Source: Pseudomonas syringae (GTDB lineage: Bacteria > Pseudomonadota > Gammaproteobacteria > Pseudomonadales > Pseudomonadaceae). From it: a stretch of DNA of 59,856 nucleotides. The notes beneath the pieces are model-generated. The model worked only from the letters and a program-made list of their open reading frames with translations, had not been told where the DNA came from and did not search any database. Positions 51,915 to 59,856 of the stretch are shown piece after piece; within the stretch, counting starts at the first letter, position 1; each line of letters starts with the position of its first letter. The stretch lies in contig NZ_WKCB01000030.1 in assembly GCF_021606685.1 (NCBI RefSeq), forward strand, positions 1-59,856, written 5' to 3'. The position numbers and the translations under genes were made by a program.

Positions 51915-54572
51915 TCAAGCAAGGCTCTTGCTGACCACTTCGAACACATCACTCGACAGCTCGCCGGACGCGCGAATACGCTCCAGCTGCGCCTTCATCA
52001 GCGCCTGACGCGCGCTGTCGTATTTACGCCAGCGCGTCAACGGCGCCAACTGGCGCGATGCGATCTGCGGGTTGAAGCCGTTCAGTTGGATCACCAGGTC
52101 CGCCAGGAAGCGATAGCCCGAGCCATCGGCGGCGTGGAAGTTGATCAGGTTCTGCCCGGCAAAGGCACCGATCAGCGCACGCACCTTGTTCGGGTTCTTG
52201 ATGTTGAACGCCGAGTGCTCCATCAACGCTTGCACCCGCGCCAGGCCGCCTGGCAACGTGCTGCCGGCCTGCACGCTGAACCACTGGTCCATGACCAGCG
52301 GGTTGTCTTTGAAGTTTTCGGCGAACACCGCCAGCGCCTGGGCTTTTTCCGCTTCGAACGGTGAGTTCACCAGCACCGCCAGCGCCGTCAGGCGCTCGGT
52401 CATGTTGTCGCTGGTGTCGAACTGATCCAGGGTGGCCGCCAGCACTTGCGGCTTGCCGCTGAGCATCAGGTACGACAGCGCAATGTTCTGCAAGGCACGG
52501 CGCGCAAAGTGCTCGGCTGCCGCCACATACGGCGTCTGCTTGGACAGCTCGCGATTGGCCTGGTAGCGCAGCCACAACCCTTCAAACAGGTTGTCGGCCA
52601 ATTGCTTGCGAGCAAACTCGCGGGCAGCGTGAATCGCCTCGACATCCGCCACTTCGCTGATTTCGGTCAAGTAGGCTTCGCTTGGCAACGAGAGCATCTC
52701 CGCGACCATCGCCTGGTCCAGGCTTTCGTCGCTCAGGACCGTGCGCAGTGCGTCGATCAGACGCTGGTCCAGCTTGAGCGGCTGGCCCGCTTGGTGCTGG
52801 CCGATCAATTCCTGCAAGACCTGCACCGACAGCTGCTGGCCCGCATCCCAGCGGTTGAAGCCGTCGCTGTCGTGCTGCATCAGGAACATCAGCTGGTCGC
52901 GGTTATACGGAAAGCTCAGTTTCACCGGCGCCGAGAAACCACGCAGCAGCGACGGCAACGGCTGTTCGGCGATATCGACGAAGGTGAACGTCTGCTCGGC
53001 CTCAGTCACCGAGATCACCCGGGACGTGGCGCCAGCGGTCGTTTCGCCGGCCAGGCGCAAGGCAATGCCCGCACCCTGCCCGTCCAGCAAGCCCAGCTCG
53101 ACAGGGATCACGAACGGCAGCTTTTGCACCTTGTCCGGGGTTTCCGGGCAGCTCTGGCGGAAGGTCAGGCTGTAGGTCTGGGCGGCGGCGTCATAGGACT
53201 CGCTCACGGCCAGGCGTGGCGTACCGGCCTGGCTGTACCAGCGCTTGAACTGGCTGAGGTCGGCGCCGTTCGCGTCTTCCATGGCCTTGATGAAATCGTC
53301 GCAGGTCACTGCCTGGCCGTCATGGCGTTCGAAGTACAGGTCGCTGCCTTTACGGAAGCCTTCGGCGCCGAGCAAGGTGTGGATCATGCCGACCACTTCC
53401 GAGCCCTTTTCGTACACGGTCAGGGTGTAGAAGTTGGAGATCTCGATAAAGCTGTCTGGCCGCACGGCGTGGGCCATCGGGCCTGCGTCTTCGGCGAACT
53501 GGTGAGTGCGCAGGTACGCGACGTCCTGGATGCGCTTGACCGTGGCCGAGTTCATGTCGGCGGAGAAGCCCGAATCGCGGAACACGGTGAAGCCTTCCTT
53601 GAGCGACAGCTGGAACCAGTCGCGGCAGGTCACGCGGTTACCCGACCAGTTGTGGAAGTATTCGTGGGCGACGATTGCCTCGACTCGCTGGTGCGCGGCG
53701 TCGGTGGCGGTTTCGGCGCGGGCCAGCACGGCGCTGGAGTTGAAGATATTGAGGCCCTTGTTCTCCATGGCGCCCATGTTGAAGTCGTTCACGGCGACGA
53801 TCATAAAGATGTCGAGGTCGTACTCGCGGCCGTAGGTTTGTTCATCCCAGCGCATGGATTTTTTCAGGCTGGTCATCGCGTGCTGGCACTTGTCGATGTT
53901 TTCCGGCTCGACGTAGATGCGCAGTGCCACTTCGCGGTTGGTCATGGTGGTGAAGCTGTCTTCGACGCACCACAGATCGCCGGCCACCAGGGCAAACAGA
54001 TAGGCCGGCTTCTTGAACGGGTCTTCCCAGGTCGCCCAGTGACGGCCGTCTTCCCCAGGGCCGCTGGCAATCGGGTTGCCATTGGACAGCAGCACCGGGT
54101 AGCTGTGCTGCTCGGCGATCACCGTGGTGGTGAAGGTGCTCATCACGTCCGGGCGGTCAAGGTAGTAGGTGATCTTGCGAAAGCCCTCGGCCTCGCACTG
54201 GGTGCAGAACATGCCGCTGGATTTGTACAGGCCTTCCAGGGCGGTGTTGGTTTCCGGATGGATGCGCACGCTGGTGTCGACCGTGAACGTCTCGCTGGTC
54301 GGGTGCAACGTCAGGTGGCTGTCGGTCAGCTGGTAGTCAGCCTCGGTCAATTCCTTGTCGCCCAGGTTGACGGTCAGCAGCTCCAACTGCTGGCCATCGA
54401 GGACCAATGGCGGCAAGCCGGCACCGCGCTCAGGGTTGCGGCGCATCACCAGCTGCGCGTGGACCAGGCTGTGGTCCTCGAACAACTCGAAGGTCAGATG
54501 CGTTTCTTCGATCAGGTAGTCCGGCGCCTGATAGTCCTTCAAGTAAATCATCTTGGGTTGTTCGGTGCGCAT
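51915..54572 (-). CDS. pepN: Aminopeptidase N (M1 family)
   Basis: An 885-residue zinc aminopeptidase of the gamma-proteobacterial PepN type. The exopeptidase motif NMGAMENKGLNIF lies near residue 263. The zinc site HEYFHNWSGNRVTCRDWFQLSLKEG has the HExxH-x18-E pattern (near 296-320). The Ig-like and C-terminal helical domains complete the usual four-domain length. It trims N-terminal residues of peptides in the cytoplasm. The ATG at 54572 (MRTEQPKM) is chosen over that at 54581 because AGAAGG is 9 bases before the former and touches the latter. Confidence 0.96.
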   Translation of the reverse strand: MRTEQPKMIYLKDYQAPDYLIEETHLTFELFEDHSLVHAQLVMRRNPERGAGLPPLVLDGQQLELLTVNLGDKELTEADYQLTDSHLTLHPTSETFTVDTSVRIHPETNTALEGLYKSSGMFCTQCEAEGFRKITYYLDRPDVMSTFTTTVIAEQHSYPVLLSNGNPIASGPGEDGRHWATWEDPFKKPAYLFALVAGDLWCVEDSFTTMTNREVALRIYVEPENIDKCQHAMTSLKKSMRWDEQTYGREYDLDIFMIVAVNDFNMGAMENKGLNIFNSSAVLARAETATDAAHQRVEAIVAHEYFHNWSGNRVTCRDWFQLSLKEGFTVFRDSGFSADMNSATVKRIQDVAYLRTHQFAEDAGPMAHAVRPDSFIEISNFYTLTVYEKGSEVVGMIHTLLGAEGFRKGSDLYFERHDGQAVTCDDFIKAMEDANGADLSQFKRWYSQAGTPRLAVSESYDAAAQTYSLTFRQSCPETPDKVQKLPFVIPVELGLLDGQGAGIALRLAGETTAGATSRVISVTEAEQTFTFVDIAEQPLPSLLRGFSAPVKLSFPYNRDQLMFLMQHDSDGFNRWDAGQQLSVQVLQELIGQHQAGQPLKLDQRLIDALRTVLSDESLDQAMVAEMLSLPSEAYLTEISEVADVEAIHAAREFARKQLADNLFEGLWLRYQANRELSKQTPYVAAAEHFARRALQNIALSYLMLSGKPQVLAATLDQFDTSDNMTERLTALAVLVNSPFEAEKAQALAVFAENFKDNPLVMDQWFSVQAGSTLPGGLARVQALMEHSAFNIKNPNKVRALIGAFAGQNLINFHAADGSGYRFLADLVIQLNGFNPQIASRQLAPLTRWRKYDSARQALMKAQLERIRASGELSSDVFEVVSKSLA

Positions 54573-54585
54573 GGGTGGCATCCTT

Positions 54586-55416
54586 CTACTGATGCACGGC
54601 GAGCTGGTAGGCCGTGTACTTACGAATATTAATAACGCCGGTGTCGAAGATCAGGTATTGGCCTTTGATCCCCAGCAGCGTGCCTTCGGCAATCGGGTTC
54701 TTGTCCAGGTTGAAGCTGACGATCTTGGTGGGATACTGCTCAATTGGATAGCGAATTTCGATCGGCTCAATGTCGGCAATGGTTTGGATGGCCTGTAGGC
54801 CAAAGCGTTCCTGCAGACTCACCAGGCCTTCGGCGCAGGCGGCGAACAGCTCGTCGCGCACCTGCGCAAGGTCGACCGACTGCGCATCGCCCTTGAGCAA
54901 CGCGCGCCAATTGGTCTTGTCGGCCACTTGGCTGCGGAACAGGTCTTCGACAAAGCCTGACTGCTGGCGGGTCGCCACACGCATGATCGGCAAAGCCTGA
55001 CTGGCGCCCTGGTCGAGCCAACGGGTTGGCAACTGGGTGGCGCGGGTAATACCGACCTTGATGCCCGACGAGTTGGCCAGGTACACCACGTGGTCGGTCA
55101 TGCAGAATGTTTCGCCCCAGCCCGGATCACGGCAGGTACCGGCGTCGTAATGACAACGCTCGGGGCTCATGATGCACAGGTCGCACTGGGCCAGCTTGGT
55201 CATACACGGGTAGCAATACCCCTGGCTGAAACTGGTTTTGGTCTTGCGCCCACAATGGCTGCAATGGATGGCGCCAAGGTATTCGAGGCGAATGTGAGTG
55301 CCGATCAACGGGTTGACCGGCACCTCGGTGTCGCCCAGGCGAAACGCGTATTGAACGGTCGGCTCACCGAGTTGCGCCGACATTTTGCTGACTGCACCGC
55401 GACCAATTTCAATCAA
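54586..55416 (-). CDS. DUF2797 family zinc-ribbon, GIY-YIG-like protein
   Basis: A 276-residue protein. Cysteine pairs CSHCGRKTK and CYPCMTKLAQCDLC, then C/H residues up to ETFCMTDHVVYLA, suggest two zinc ribbons (about 55-115). A segment VYLANSSGIKVGITRATQLPTRWLDQGA (about 120-148) recalls the GIY-YIG nuclease fold, to which DUF2797 is distantly related. Activity is unknown. The start is probably the TTG at 55416, overlapping the yeaC stop as TTGA (coupled). An ATG at 55383 is an alternative. It is 14 bases upstream of pepN, so probably in one transcript. Confidence 0.8.
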   Translation of the reverse strand: MIEIGRGAVSKMSAQLGEPTVQYAFRLGDTEVPVNPLIGTHIRLEYLGAIHCSHCGRKTKTSFSQGYCYPCMTKLAQCDLCIMSPERCHYDAGTCRDPGWGETFCMTDHVVYLANSSGIKVGITRATQLPTRWLDQGASQALPIMRVATRQQSGFVEDLFRSQVADKTNWRALLKGDAQSVDLAQVRDELFAACAEGLVSLQERFGLQAIQTIADIEPIEIRYPIEQYPTKIVSFNLDKNPIAEGTLLGIKGQYLIFDTGVINIRKYTAYQLAVHQ

Positions 55417-55673
55417 TGGATCGCATCCGACTTGAACAGGATGTTCGCTACCGGCTCAGACTTCGACGCGCACTCCTGCGGGCCCATGTAGCCGGTGCGC
55501 TGGTCTTCCGGCAGGTTCTGGATTTCCCAGGCGATCACCGCTTGCAGGGACAGCTCGCGCTGCTCGGCGGTGAGCTTGCGGCCATCGGACCACTTGCCGA
55601 TTTCGACGGCGAGCTTGAGGCTCTCGTAGATGTCCGGGGTGATGTTTTCGATCATTTCAGCAAAAGAGGACAT
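55413..55673 (-). CDS. yeaC: YeaC family protein (DUF1315)
   Basis: An 86-residue acidic soluble protein. The line MSSFAEMIENITPDIYESLKLAVEIGKWSDGRKLT with later AVIAWEIQNLPEDQRTGYMG is the DUF1315 signature. Function is unknown. In gamma-proteobacteria it is commonly linked to the DUF2797 gene, as here, where they overlap by 4 bases. The ATG at 55673 is preceded by AGAGGA-like purines after the glpG gene end. The upstream extension of the frame lies in non-coding sequence. Confidence 0.85.
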   Translation of the reverse strand: MSSFAEMIENITPDIYESLKLAVEIGKWSDGRKLTAEQRELSLQAVIAWEIQNLPEDQRTGYMGPQECASKSEPVANILFKSDAIH

Positions 55674-55689
55674 TAGGCTCTTCCTTCTA

Positions 55690-56559
55690 TCAAATTGAGG
55701 CTTTGCGGCGGTTGTACAACCCACCCAGCAAACCCGTCAGGCAACCGATGACCAAGCCGCTCACATGAGCCGCGTTGGCGATTTCGCCGAAACCGATCAT
55801 CGAGATCAGCCCCGACATGCAGAGCACCAGCCATATCAGCATCATCGCCAGCACCCCGCGAGGCAGGCGATACGCCGGGTTCGGCGACAATAAATGAAAG
55901 ATCCAGCAATGCCCGAGCAGGCCATACAGCACGCCGGACAACCCGCCAAACAGGCCCGGGCCGCCATAGGCGTACTGAGCGTAGTTGGACACCAGGCTGA
56001 ACAACAGGGTCAGGCCCAGCAGGTTGATGCTGCCCTGGCGCACTTCGATGCGCCGCCCCAGCTCCCAGTACCACATGCCATTCATGGCCAGGTGCAGGAT
56101 GCCGAAGTGGATCAGCATCGGCGTGACCAGCCGCCACCACTGCCCCGAGGCCAGCATGTCGGCGAACGGCGTGAACTGGATGTACTCGCCCATCACCCGG
56201 AACGGCAGGAAAGTCAGCCAGCTCATGGTTTGCAGATTTTCACCGAGCAACGTCACCGCGCCAACGATCAGGCTGGCCAGCAGCACCAGCGCCGTCACCG
56301 GGCTGTGGCGAACTTGCTGGGCAAAGCTGGGACGCGTCACCGGCGCTTGTTCCGGGATATCCAGTTGCTGGTCGGGGTCGCCGGCGGGAAACCGCTGGTA
56401 CAACACGCGCACGTCGTCGCTGAGGGTGTCGGGCACCCACAACACCTGCTCGCCCGCTTCCTCGCTGACGCGGTGAGGCACTTGCATGCGTTGCAGCAGT
56501 TTGACAAAACCACCCAGGTCGACGCTCAGGGGCAAGCGCAATACAGCCACGGTGCTCAT
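55690..56559 (-). CDS. glpG: Rhomboid intramembrane serine protease GlpG
   Basis: A 289-residue protein with an N-terminal cytoplasmic domain (about 1-75), as in E. coli GlpG, followed by six helices. The catalytic Ser is in GGLSGVLYGLLGH (near 210) and the His in NAAHVSGLVIGCLTG (near 262). The helix-2 HFGILHLAMNGMWYWELG carries the conserved H and N of the oxyanion region. It cleaves membrane proteins within the bilayer, including orphan components targeted for quality control. It overlaps the upstream phosphatase gene by 4 bases. Confidence 0.93.
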   Translation of the reverse strand: MSTVAVLRLPLSVDLGGFVKLLQRMQVPHRVSEEAGEQVLWVPDTLSDDVRVLYQRFPAGDPDQQLDIPEQAPVTRPSFAQQVRHSPVTALVLLASLIVGAVTLLGENLQTMSWLTFLPFRVMGEYIQFTPFADMLASGQWWRLVTPMLIHFGILHLAMNGMWYWELGRRIEVRQGSINLLGLTLLFSLVSNYAQYAYGGPGLFGGLSGVLYGLLGHCWIFHLLSPNPAYRLPRGVLAMMLIWLVLCMSGLISMIGFGEIANAAHVSGLVIGCLTGLLGGLYNRRKASI

Positions 56560-57542
56560 TGGGTCACCTCAGGTTTGATCACTTCGGGTCGCTCAACGTC
56601 GACCCACACAAATTTACGCGGGTCCAGTTGGGTTTCCTGGTCCAGGCGGTACGCCACCAGCTTGCCGTACAGCACTGCGCTGTAGTCCAGGCAGGCCAGG
56701 TTCGGGCGGATCGGCGCCGGTTTGCCGCTGCGCCAGTAATGCCCGACGAACAACAACGGTTCGTCGACGCCGTAGCGCAGCAGCGAGTTTTTCTCGGTGG
56801 ACGACAACGGCGTGCGCGCCACCGGCTCCGGCAAGGCGTCGGGCTGGAACACGATGTCACCGTAGGTTTTCGGGTCGTCTTCCCAGAACTTGGTGCGAAA
56901 GAACGAGCGCGTCAGCCCGTCGCCACCGGTCAGCGTCAGGCCATCCGGCAGGCGCATGTCGGTGCCGCGCAACAGGCGGTCGAACGCGTTGCAGGCAAAA
57001 CTGCCCGGCACGGCGGCGGCCTGCAGGAAGTGCTGGTCGATGCAGCCGTCCGCGAAGGTGGCGCGCAGCGGCTGGATAAAACCGTCGTCCCAGCACGCGT
57101 GCACCACGCGAAAACGCCCGGCATCGACAAACAGCGGCATGTCGTAGAACCAGCCGAGGAAGTCGTGCCAGTCGGCCGGGTGGTGCTCGAACTGGGTCAG
57201 GGTTTCGTGGATCAAGCGCGCATGCCGCGGGTTGTGCTCGCGCACGAACTGCTTGCCACTGCCCGGCGGCGCCGGTGTGCTCCAGCCCAGCGCATTGAAC
57301 TCATGGTTACCCATGATGCACAGCGCCTGGCCAGCCTCGGTCATGTCGTGGACGATATGCAGCGCCTCGCGAATACGCGGGCCGCGGTCGATGATATCGC
57401 CGAGGAACACCGCCATCCGTGAGGGGTGGCGCCAGGTGCCGCCTTGCTTGTGGTAGCCCAACTGCTCGAGCAAGTGCTCAAGGGTATGAGCGCAACCGTG
57501 CACGTCACCAATCAGGTCGTAGCTACGCGCGGGATCGAGCAT
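56556..57542 (-). CDS. Metallophosphoesterase (PrpE/ApaH-like)
   Basis: A 328-residue calcineurin-type phosphoesterase with all metal motifs: YDLIGDVHGCAHTLEHLL (GDxHG, near 9), FLGDIIDRGPRI (GDxxDRG, near 44) and CIMGNHEFNALGW (GNHE, near 75), plus later His residues (VGHYWRSGKPAP). Substrates of this group range from protein phosphates to dinucleoside polyphosphates. The start at 57542 (MLDPARSYD) overlaps the nadK stop as ATGA, and its stop overlaps glpG, so nadK-phosphatase-glpG form one coupled operon. Confidence 0.9.
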   Translation of the reverse strand: MLDPARSYDLIGDVHGCAHTLEHLLEQLGYHKQGGTWRHPSRMAVFLGDIIDRGPRIREALHIVHDMTEAGQALCIMGNHEFNALGWSTPAPPGSGKQFVREHNPRHARLIHETLTQFEHHPADWHDFLGWFYDMPLFVDAGRFRVVHACWDDGFIQPLRATFADGCIDQHFLQAAAVPGSFACNAFDRLLRGTDMRLPDGLTLTGGDGLTRSFFRTKFWEDDPKTYGDIVFQPDALPEPVARTPLSSTEKNSLLRYGVDEPLLFVGHYWRSGKPAPIRPNLACLDYSAVLYGKLVAYRLDQETQLDPRKFVWVDVERPEVIKPEVTQ

Positions 57543-58432
57543 CAGTCGCCTCCACCCCCCAAGCGGCTGCCCCAGCCCAGCTTGGTGCGGCACACTTCGT
57601 AGTAGTTGTGGTCCAGCGGGTGGATCAACCGCAGCTTCTGTGCCTTCTTGCTCACGGTGATGGTGTCACCGGGGGCGCAAGTGAAGTGGTTCTGCCCGTC
57701 ACAGGACACCTGCGGGTAGATCTGCATGTCTTTGGACACCACGATTTTCAGCTCACTGTTGCCGTCGACCACAATCGGCCTGCTGGACAACATATGGGGG
57801 TACATCGGCACGATCACAATGGCATCCAGCTTGGGATGCATGATCGGCCCACCCGCCGACAGCGCATAGGCGGTGGAACCGGTGGGCGTGGCGACGATCA
57901 GGCCGTCGGCCTTCTGGCTGCACACGAACTGGCCGTCGATATACAGCTCGAACTCGATCATCCGCGTGGACTTGCCGGGGTGCAGCACCACGTCGTTGAG
58001 GGCGTCGCCCTGGCCGATGGCTTCACCGTGGCGGCGCACTTCGGCTTGCAGCAGGAAGCGGTTCTCCACCAGGTAATGGCCGTCGAGCACCTTGGCCACT
58101 TCGACTTCCAGCTCATCCGGGCGGATATCAGTGAGAAACCCCAGGCTGCCCCGGTTGATCCCCAGCACCGGCACGTTATGCCGCGCCAGGGCGCGGGCCG
58201 CGCCGAGCAGGCTACCGTCGCCGCCGACCACGATGACCATGTCGCACACTTCGCCGAGCATCTTGCGCGACGAGGTTTGCAGGCCGTGGCCAGGGAGAAT
58301 CTCGGCGATGGTGTCTTCGAGGATCACATGCAGGTGGCGTTCCAGCAGGAACTTCTTCAGCCGGCGGACGGTGTCCAACACCTGGGTACTGCCCAGGCGA
58401 CCGATAATGCCGATATTGCGAAATTGCTCCAT
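57542..58432 (-). CDS. nadK: NAD kinase
   Basis: A 296-residue enzyme that phosphorylates NAD+ to NADP+ in the cytoplasm. The catalytic/nucleotide motif is VVGGDGSLLGAAR (near 70). The substrate loop is LNDVVLHPG (near 158) and the diphosphate-binding SKADGLIVATPTGSTAYALSAGGPI (near 182). The ATG at 58432 starts MEQFRNIGIIGR, the usual NadK beginning. A long in-frame extension upstream crosses a divergent promoter region and is rejected. It is divergent from the DUF1853 gene. Confidence 0.95.
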   Translation of the reverse strand: MEQFRNIGIIGRLGSTQVLDTVRRLKKFLLERHLHVILEDTIAEILPGHGLQTSSRKMLGEVCDMVIVVGGDGSLLGAARALARHNVPVLGINRGSLGFLTDIRPDELEVEVAKVLDGHYLVENRFLLQAEVRRHGEAIGQGDALNDVVLHPGKSTRMIEFELYIDGQFVCSQKADGLIVATPTGSTAYALSAGGPIMHPKLDAIVIVPMYPHMLSSRPIVVDGNSELKIVVSKDMQIYPQVSCDGQNHFTCAPGDTITVSKKAQKLRLIHPLDHNYYEVCRTKLGWGSRLGGGGD

Positions 58433-58578
58433 GGGGCTCCTGCGGGATTTGGGGTGCGGCAAAAAAAGAACGATTATGGGCGAAAGGCTGCCCCAGGCAA
58501 AATCCTTTGTCGCCGTGAAGCCTTGATGACAATGGTTCTCAGCCACCTGCAAAGGCTTTAAACGGCTATGCTCGGACC

Positions 58579-59526
58579 ATGACTGTGTTCCCTGACTTGC
58601 ACCATTTGCCTCGCCAGCTGCGCCACCCCGAGGTGCGCGACCTGGCGTGGGTGATGCTCGCCCCGCCGATGCTCGCGCAAACGCCGTGGCCGCAGCGCCA
58701 CCCGTTGGCCGGCAGCGAGTGGGTGCAGGCGCCACACCTGCTTGAACACTGGCTGCGCACTCTCGATCACGACAGCAGCGCCTTGCAACACTGGCTGAGC
58801 CAGTCACGCACCCGTCGCCTGGGCCTCTACTACGAACGCCTGTGGCAATTCGCCGTGCAGCACGCGCCGGGCGTGGAGTTGCTGGCGGCCAACCTGCCGA
58901 TCCGCCGCGCCGGGCATACCCTGGGCGAGTTGGACATGCTGCTGCGCGACCGGGATGGCGTGCACCATGTGGAGCTGGCGATCAAACTCTACCTCGGCCC
59001 GCAGGACGGCAACGGCCAGGACACCGCTCAGTGGCTGGGCCCGGGCTGCCATGACCGCCTCGACCGCAAGCTCGCGCACCTGGCCCAGCACCAACTGCCG
59101 ATCTCCGCCCGCCCGGAAAGCCGTGAAGTGCTGGCGGCGCTGGATATCCAGCAGTTCGACGCGCATTTGTGGCTCGGTGGCTACCTCCTCTACCCCTGGC
59201 CCGGCCAGGCCCTAGCCCCCCACGGCGCCCATCCGCAGCATTTGCGGGGCCGCTGGTTGCACCAACGCGATTGGTCGACCTTCGTACGCGCCAGCAAGCC
59301 CGGCCGCTGGCAGCCCCTGCCGCGCCATGCGTGGCTGGCGCCGGCGCATTACCCGGCGGGTGAGGTGTGGAGCGAGGAGCGCATGCAGGGCTGGCTGGCC
59401 GAACTGGACCCGATGGCGCCCGCGCAGCTGTTGGTGCGCCTGGTTCAAACAGGCGAGGACTGGGAAGAGGCTGAGCGGCTGTTTCTGGTGGCGGATCTAT
59501 GGCCGAATGTGCCGGGGGCTGGCTGA
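58579..59526 (+). CDS. DUF1853 family protein
   Basis: A 315-residue soluble protein. The N-terminal [23 protein letters not shown] and the central [29 protein letters not shown], then [26 protein letters not shown], form the DUF1853 core. The E-x-D-x-L and E-x-A-x-K spacing resembles the PD-(D/E)XK nuclease fold, so a nuclease-like activity is conceivable but unproven. The last codons (GGGGGCTGGCTGA) match the repeating unit of the array that follows, meaning the array grew from the end of this gene. Confidence 0.85.
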   Translation: MTVFPDLHHLPRQLRHPEVRDLAWVMLAPPMLAQTPWPQRHPLAGSEWVQAPHLLEHWLRTLDHDSSALQHWLSQSRTRRLGLYYERLWQFAVQHAPGVELLAANLPIRRAGHTLGELDMLLRDRDGVHHVELAIKLYLGPQDGNGQDTAQWLGPGCHDRLDRKLAHLAQHQLPISARPESREVLAALDIQQFDAHLWLGGYLLYPWPGQALAPHGAHPQHLRGRWLHQRDWSTFVRASKPGRWQPLPRHAWLAPAHYPAGEVWSEERMQGWLAELDPMAPAQLLVRLVQTGEDWEEAERLFLVADLWPNVPGAG

Positions 59527-59856
59527 TTATTTTGAGGTGTTTGTGATGGCCTTATCGGGGGCAAGCCCCCTCCCACATTTTGATCTGTGAATACATTCCA
59601 GTTTGGGAGGGGGCTGGCTGATTATTTTGAGGTGGTTGTAATGGCCTCATCGGGGGCAAGCCCCCTCCCACATTTTGATCTGCGAATACATTCAAGTGTG
59701 GGAGGGGGCTGGCTGATTATTTTTTGGGGGGTGTTTGTGATGGCCTTATCGGGGGCAAGCCCCCTCCCACATTTTGATCTGTGAATACATTCCAGTTTGG
59801 GAGGGGGCTGGCTGATTATTTTGAGGTGGTTGTAATGGCCTCATCGGGGGCAAGCC
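59524..59856. repeat. Tandem array of ~95-bp REP-containing units (runs off the window)
   Basis: Units start at 59524, 59619, 59714 and 59813 (lengths 95, 95, 99 and at least 44). Each begins TGATTATTTT, contains one REP (ATCGGGGGCAAGCCCCCTCCCAC) and ends with an inverted REP cut short after GGGAGGGGGCTGGC. Units 1 and 3 share GTTTGTGATGGCCTTATC, and units 2 and 4 share GTTGTAATGGCCTCATC, so the array has an ABAB order. There is no gene in this 330-base stretch. Confidence 0.95.

Noticed and set aside
52446..54632. A 728-codon open frame on the plus strand opposite pepN
   Set aside because: It mirrors the codon pattern of the highly conserved aminopeptidase and has a low-complexity H/Q/R/G-rich translation. 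It is a GC-rich antisense shadow.
57542..58807. Longer N-terminus for NAD kinase
   Set aside because: The extension overlaps the divergent DUF1853 gene and its promoter. The enzyme family starts at MEQFRNIGIIGR.
59524..59856. Possible CRISPR array
   Set aside because: The ~95-bp period, near-identical units without unique spacers and the REP core show it is a REP tandem array.

Overview
The window is chromosomal DNA of a fluorescent-group Pseudomonas. The evidence is high GC, REP/REPIN elements with GGGGGCAAGCCCCC and GCGGGCAAGCCCGC cores, a complete ptxS-kguEKTD 2-ketogluconate cluster, a complete fapABCDEF functional-amyloid operon, and housekeeping genes of Pseudomonas type (zwf-gnd, cptA, zapE, pepN, glpG, nadK). 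I saw no rRNA, tRNA, transposase, integrase or CRISPR array.

Layout. 0.2-3.7 kb: a TSUP permease, a methyltransferase, a secreted DUF3455 protein and an ECF sigma/anti-sigma pair. 3.7-10.9 kb: an RstBA-like two-component system divergent from an RND adaptor/pump pair with no outer-membrane channel gene, then a DUF1345 membrane protein whose start codon abuts a perfect hairpin. 10.9-16.9 kb: an accessory-looking, visibly AT-richer stretch with an autotransporter and two related leaderless multi-domain beta-sandwich proteins of unknown function. 17-22.3 kb: ptxS and the kgu operon, each preceded by the same 14-bp palindrome. 22.4-30.1 kb: a chemoreceptor, an NCS2 xanthine/uracil-type permease, a LEA-like lipoprotein, a divergent nitrilase/LysR pair, small proteins and DpkA. 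30.3-35.2 kb: a very large toxin-like gene broken by a perfect 28-bp tandem duplication. 35.2-43 kb: a PepSY protein, an orphan FecR, the fap operon with a sigma-54-type promoter, and a sigma-54 activator gene. 43-49.9 kb: small proteins, the gnd-zwf-HAD operon, CptA, and a small secreted protein with a PmrA-like box. 50-59.5 kb: housekeeping genes mostly on the minus strand. 59.5 kb to the end: a tandem REP array.

Themes. Carbon flow: 2-ketogluconate is taken up, phosphorylated and reduced by KguTKD to 6-phosphogluconate, the product pool also served by zwf and gnd further along. Cell surface: amyloid, autotransporter, CptA core modification and the beta-sandwich proteins. The items most worth a second look are the 28-bp duplication splitting the toxin gene, the paired leaderless beta-sandwich proteins beside the autotransporter, the GCAA-loop hairpin between fapC and fapD, and the REP sequence that has become the 3' end of ptxS.
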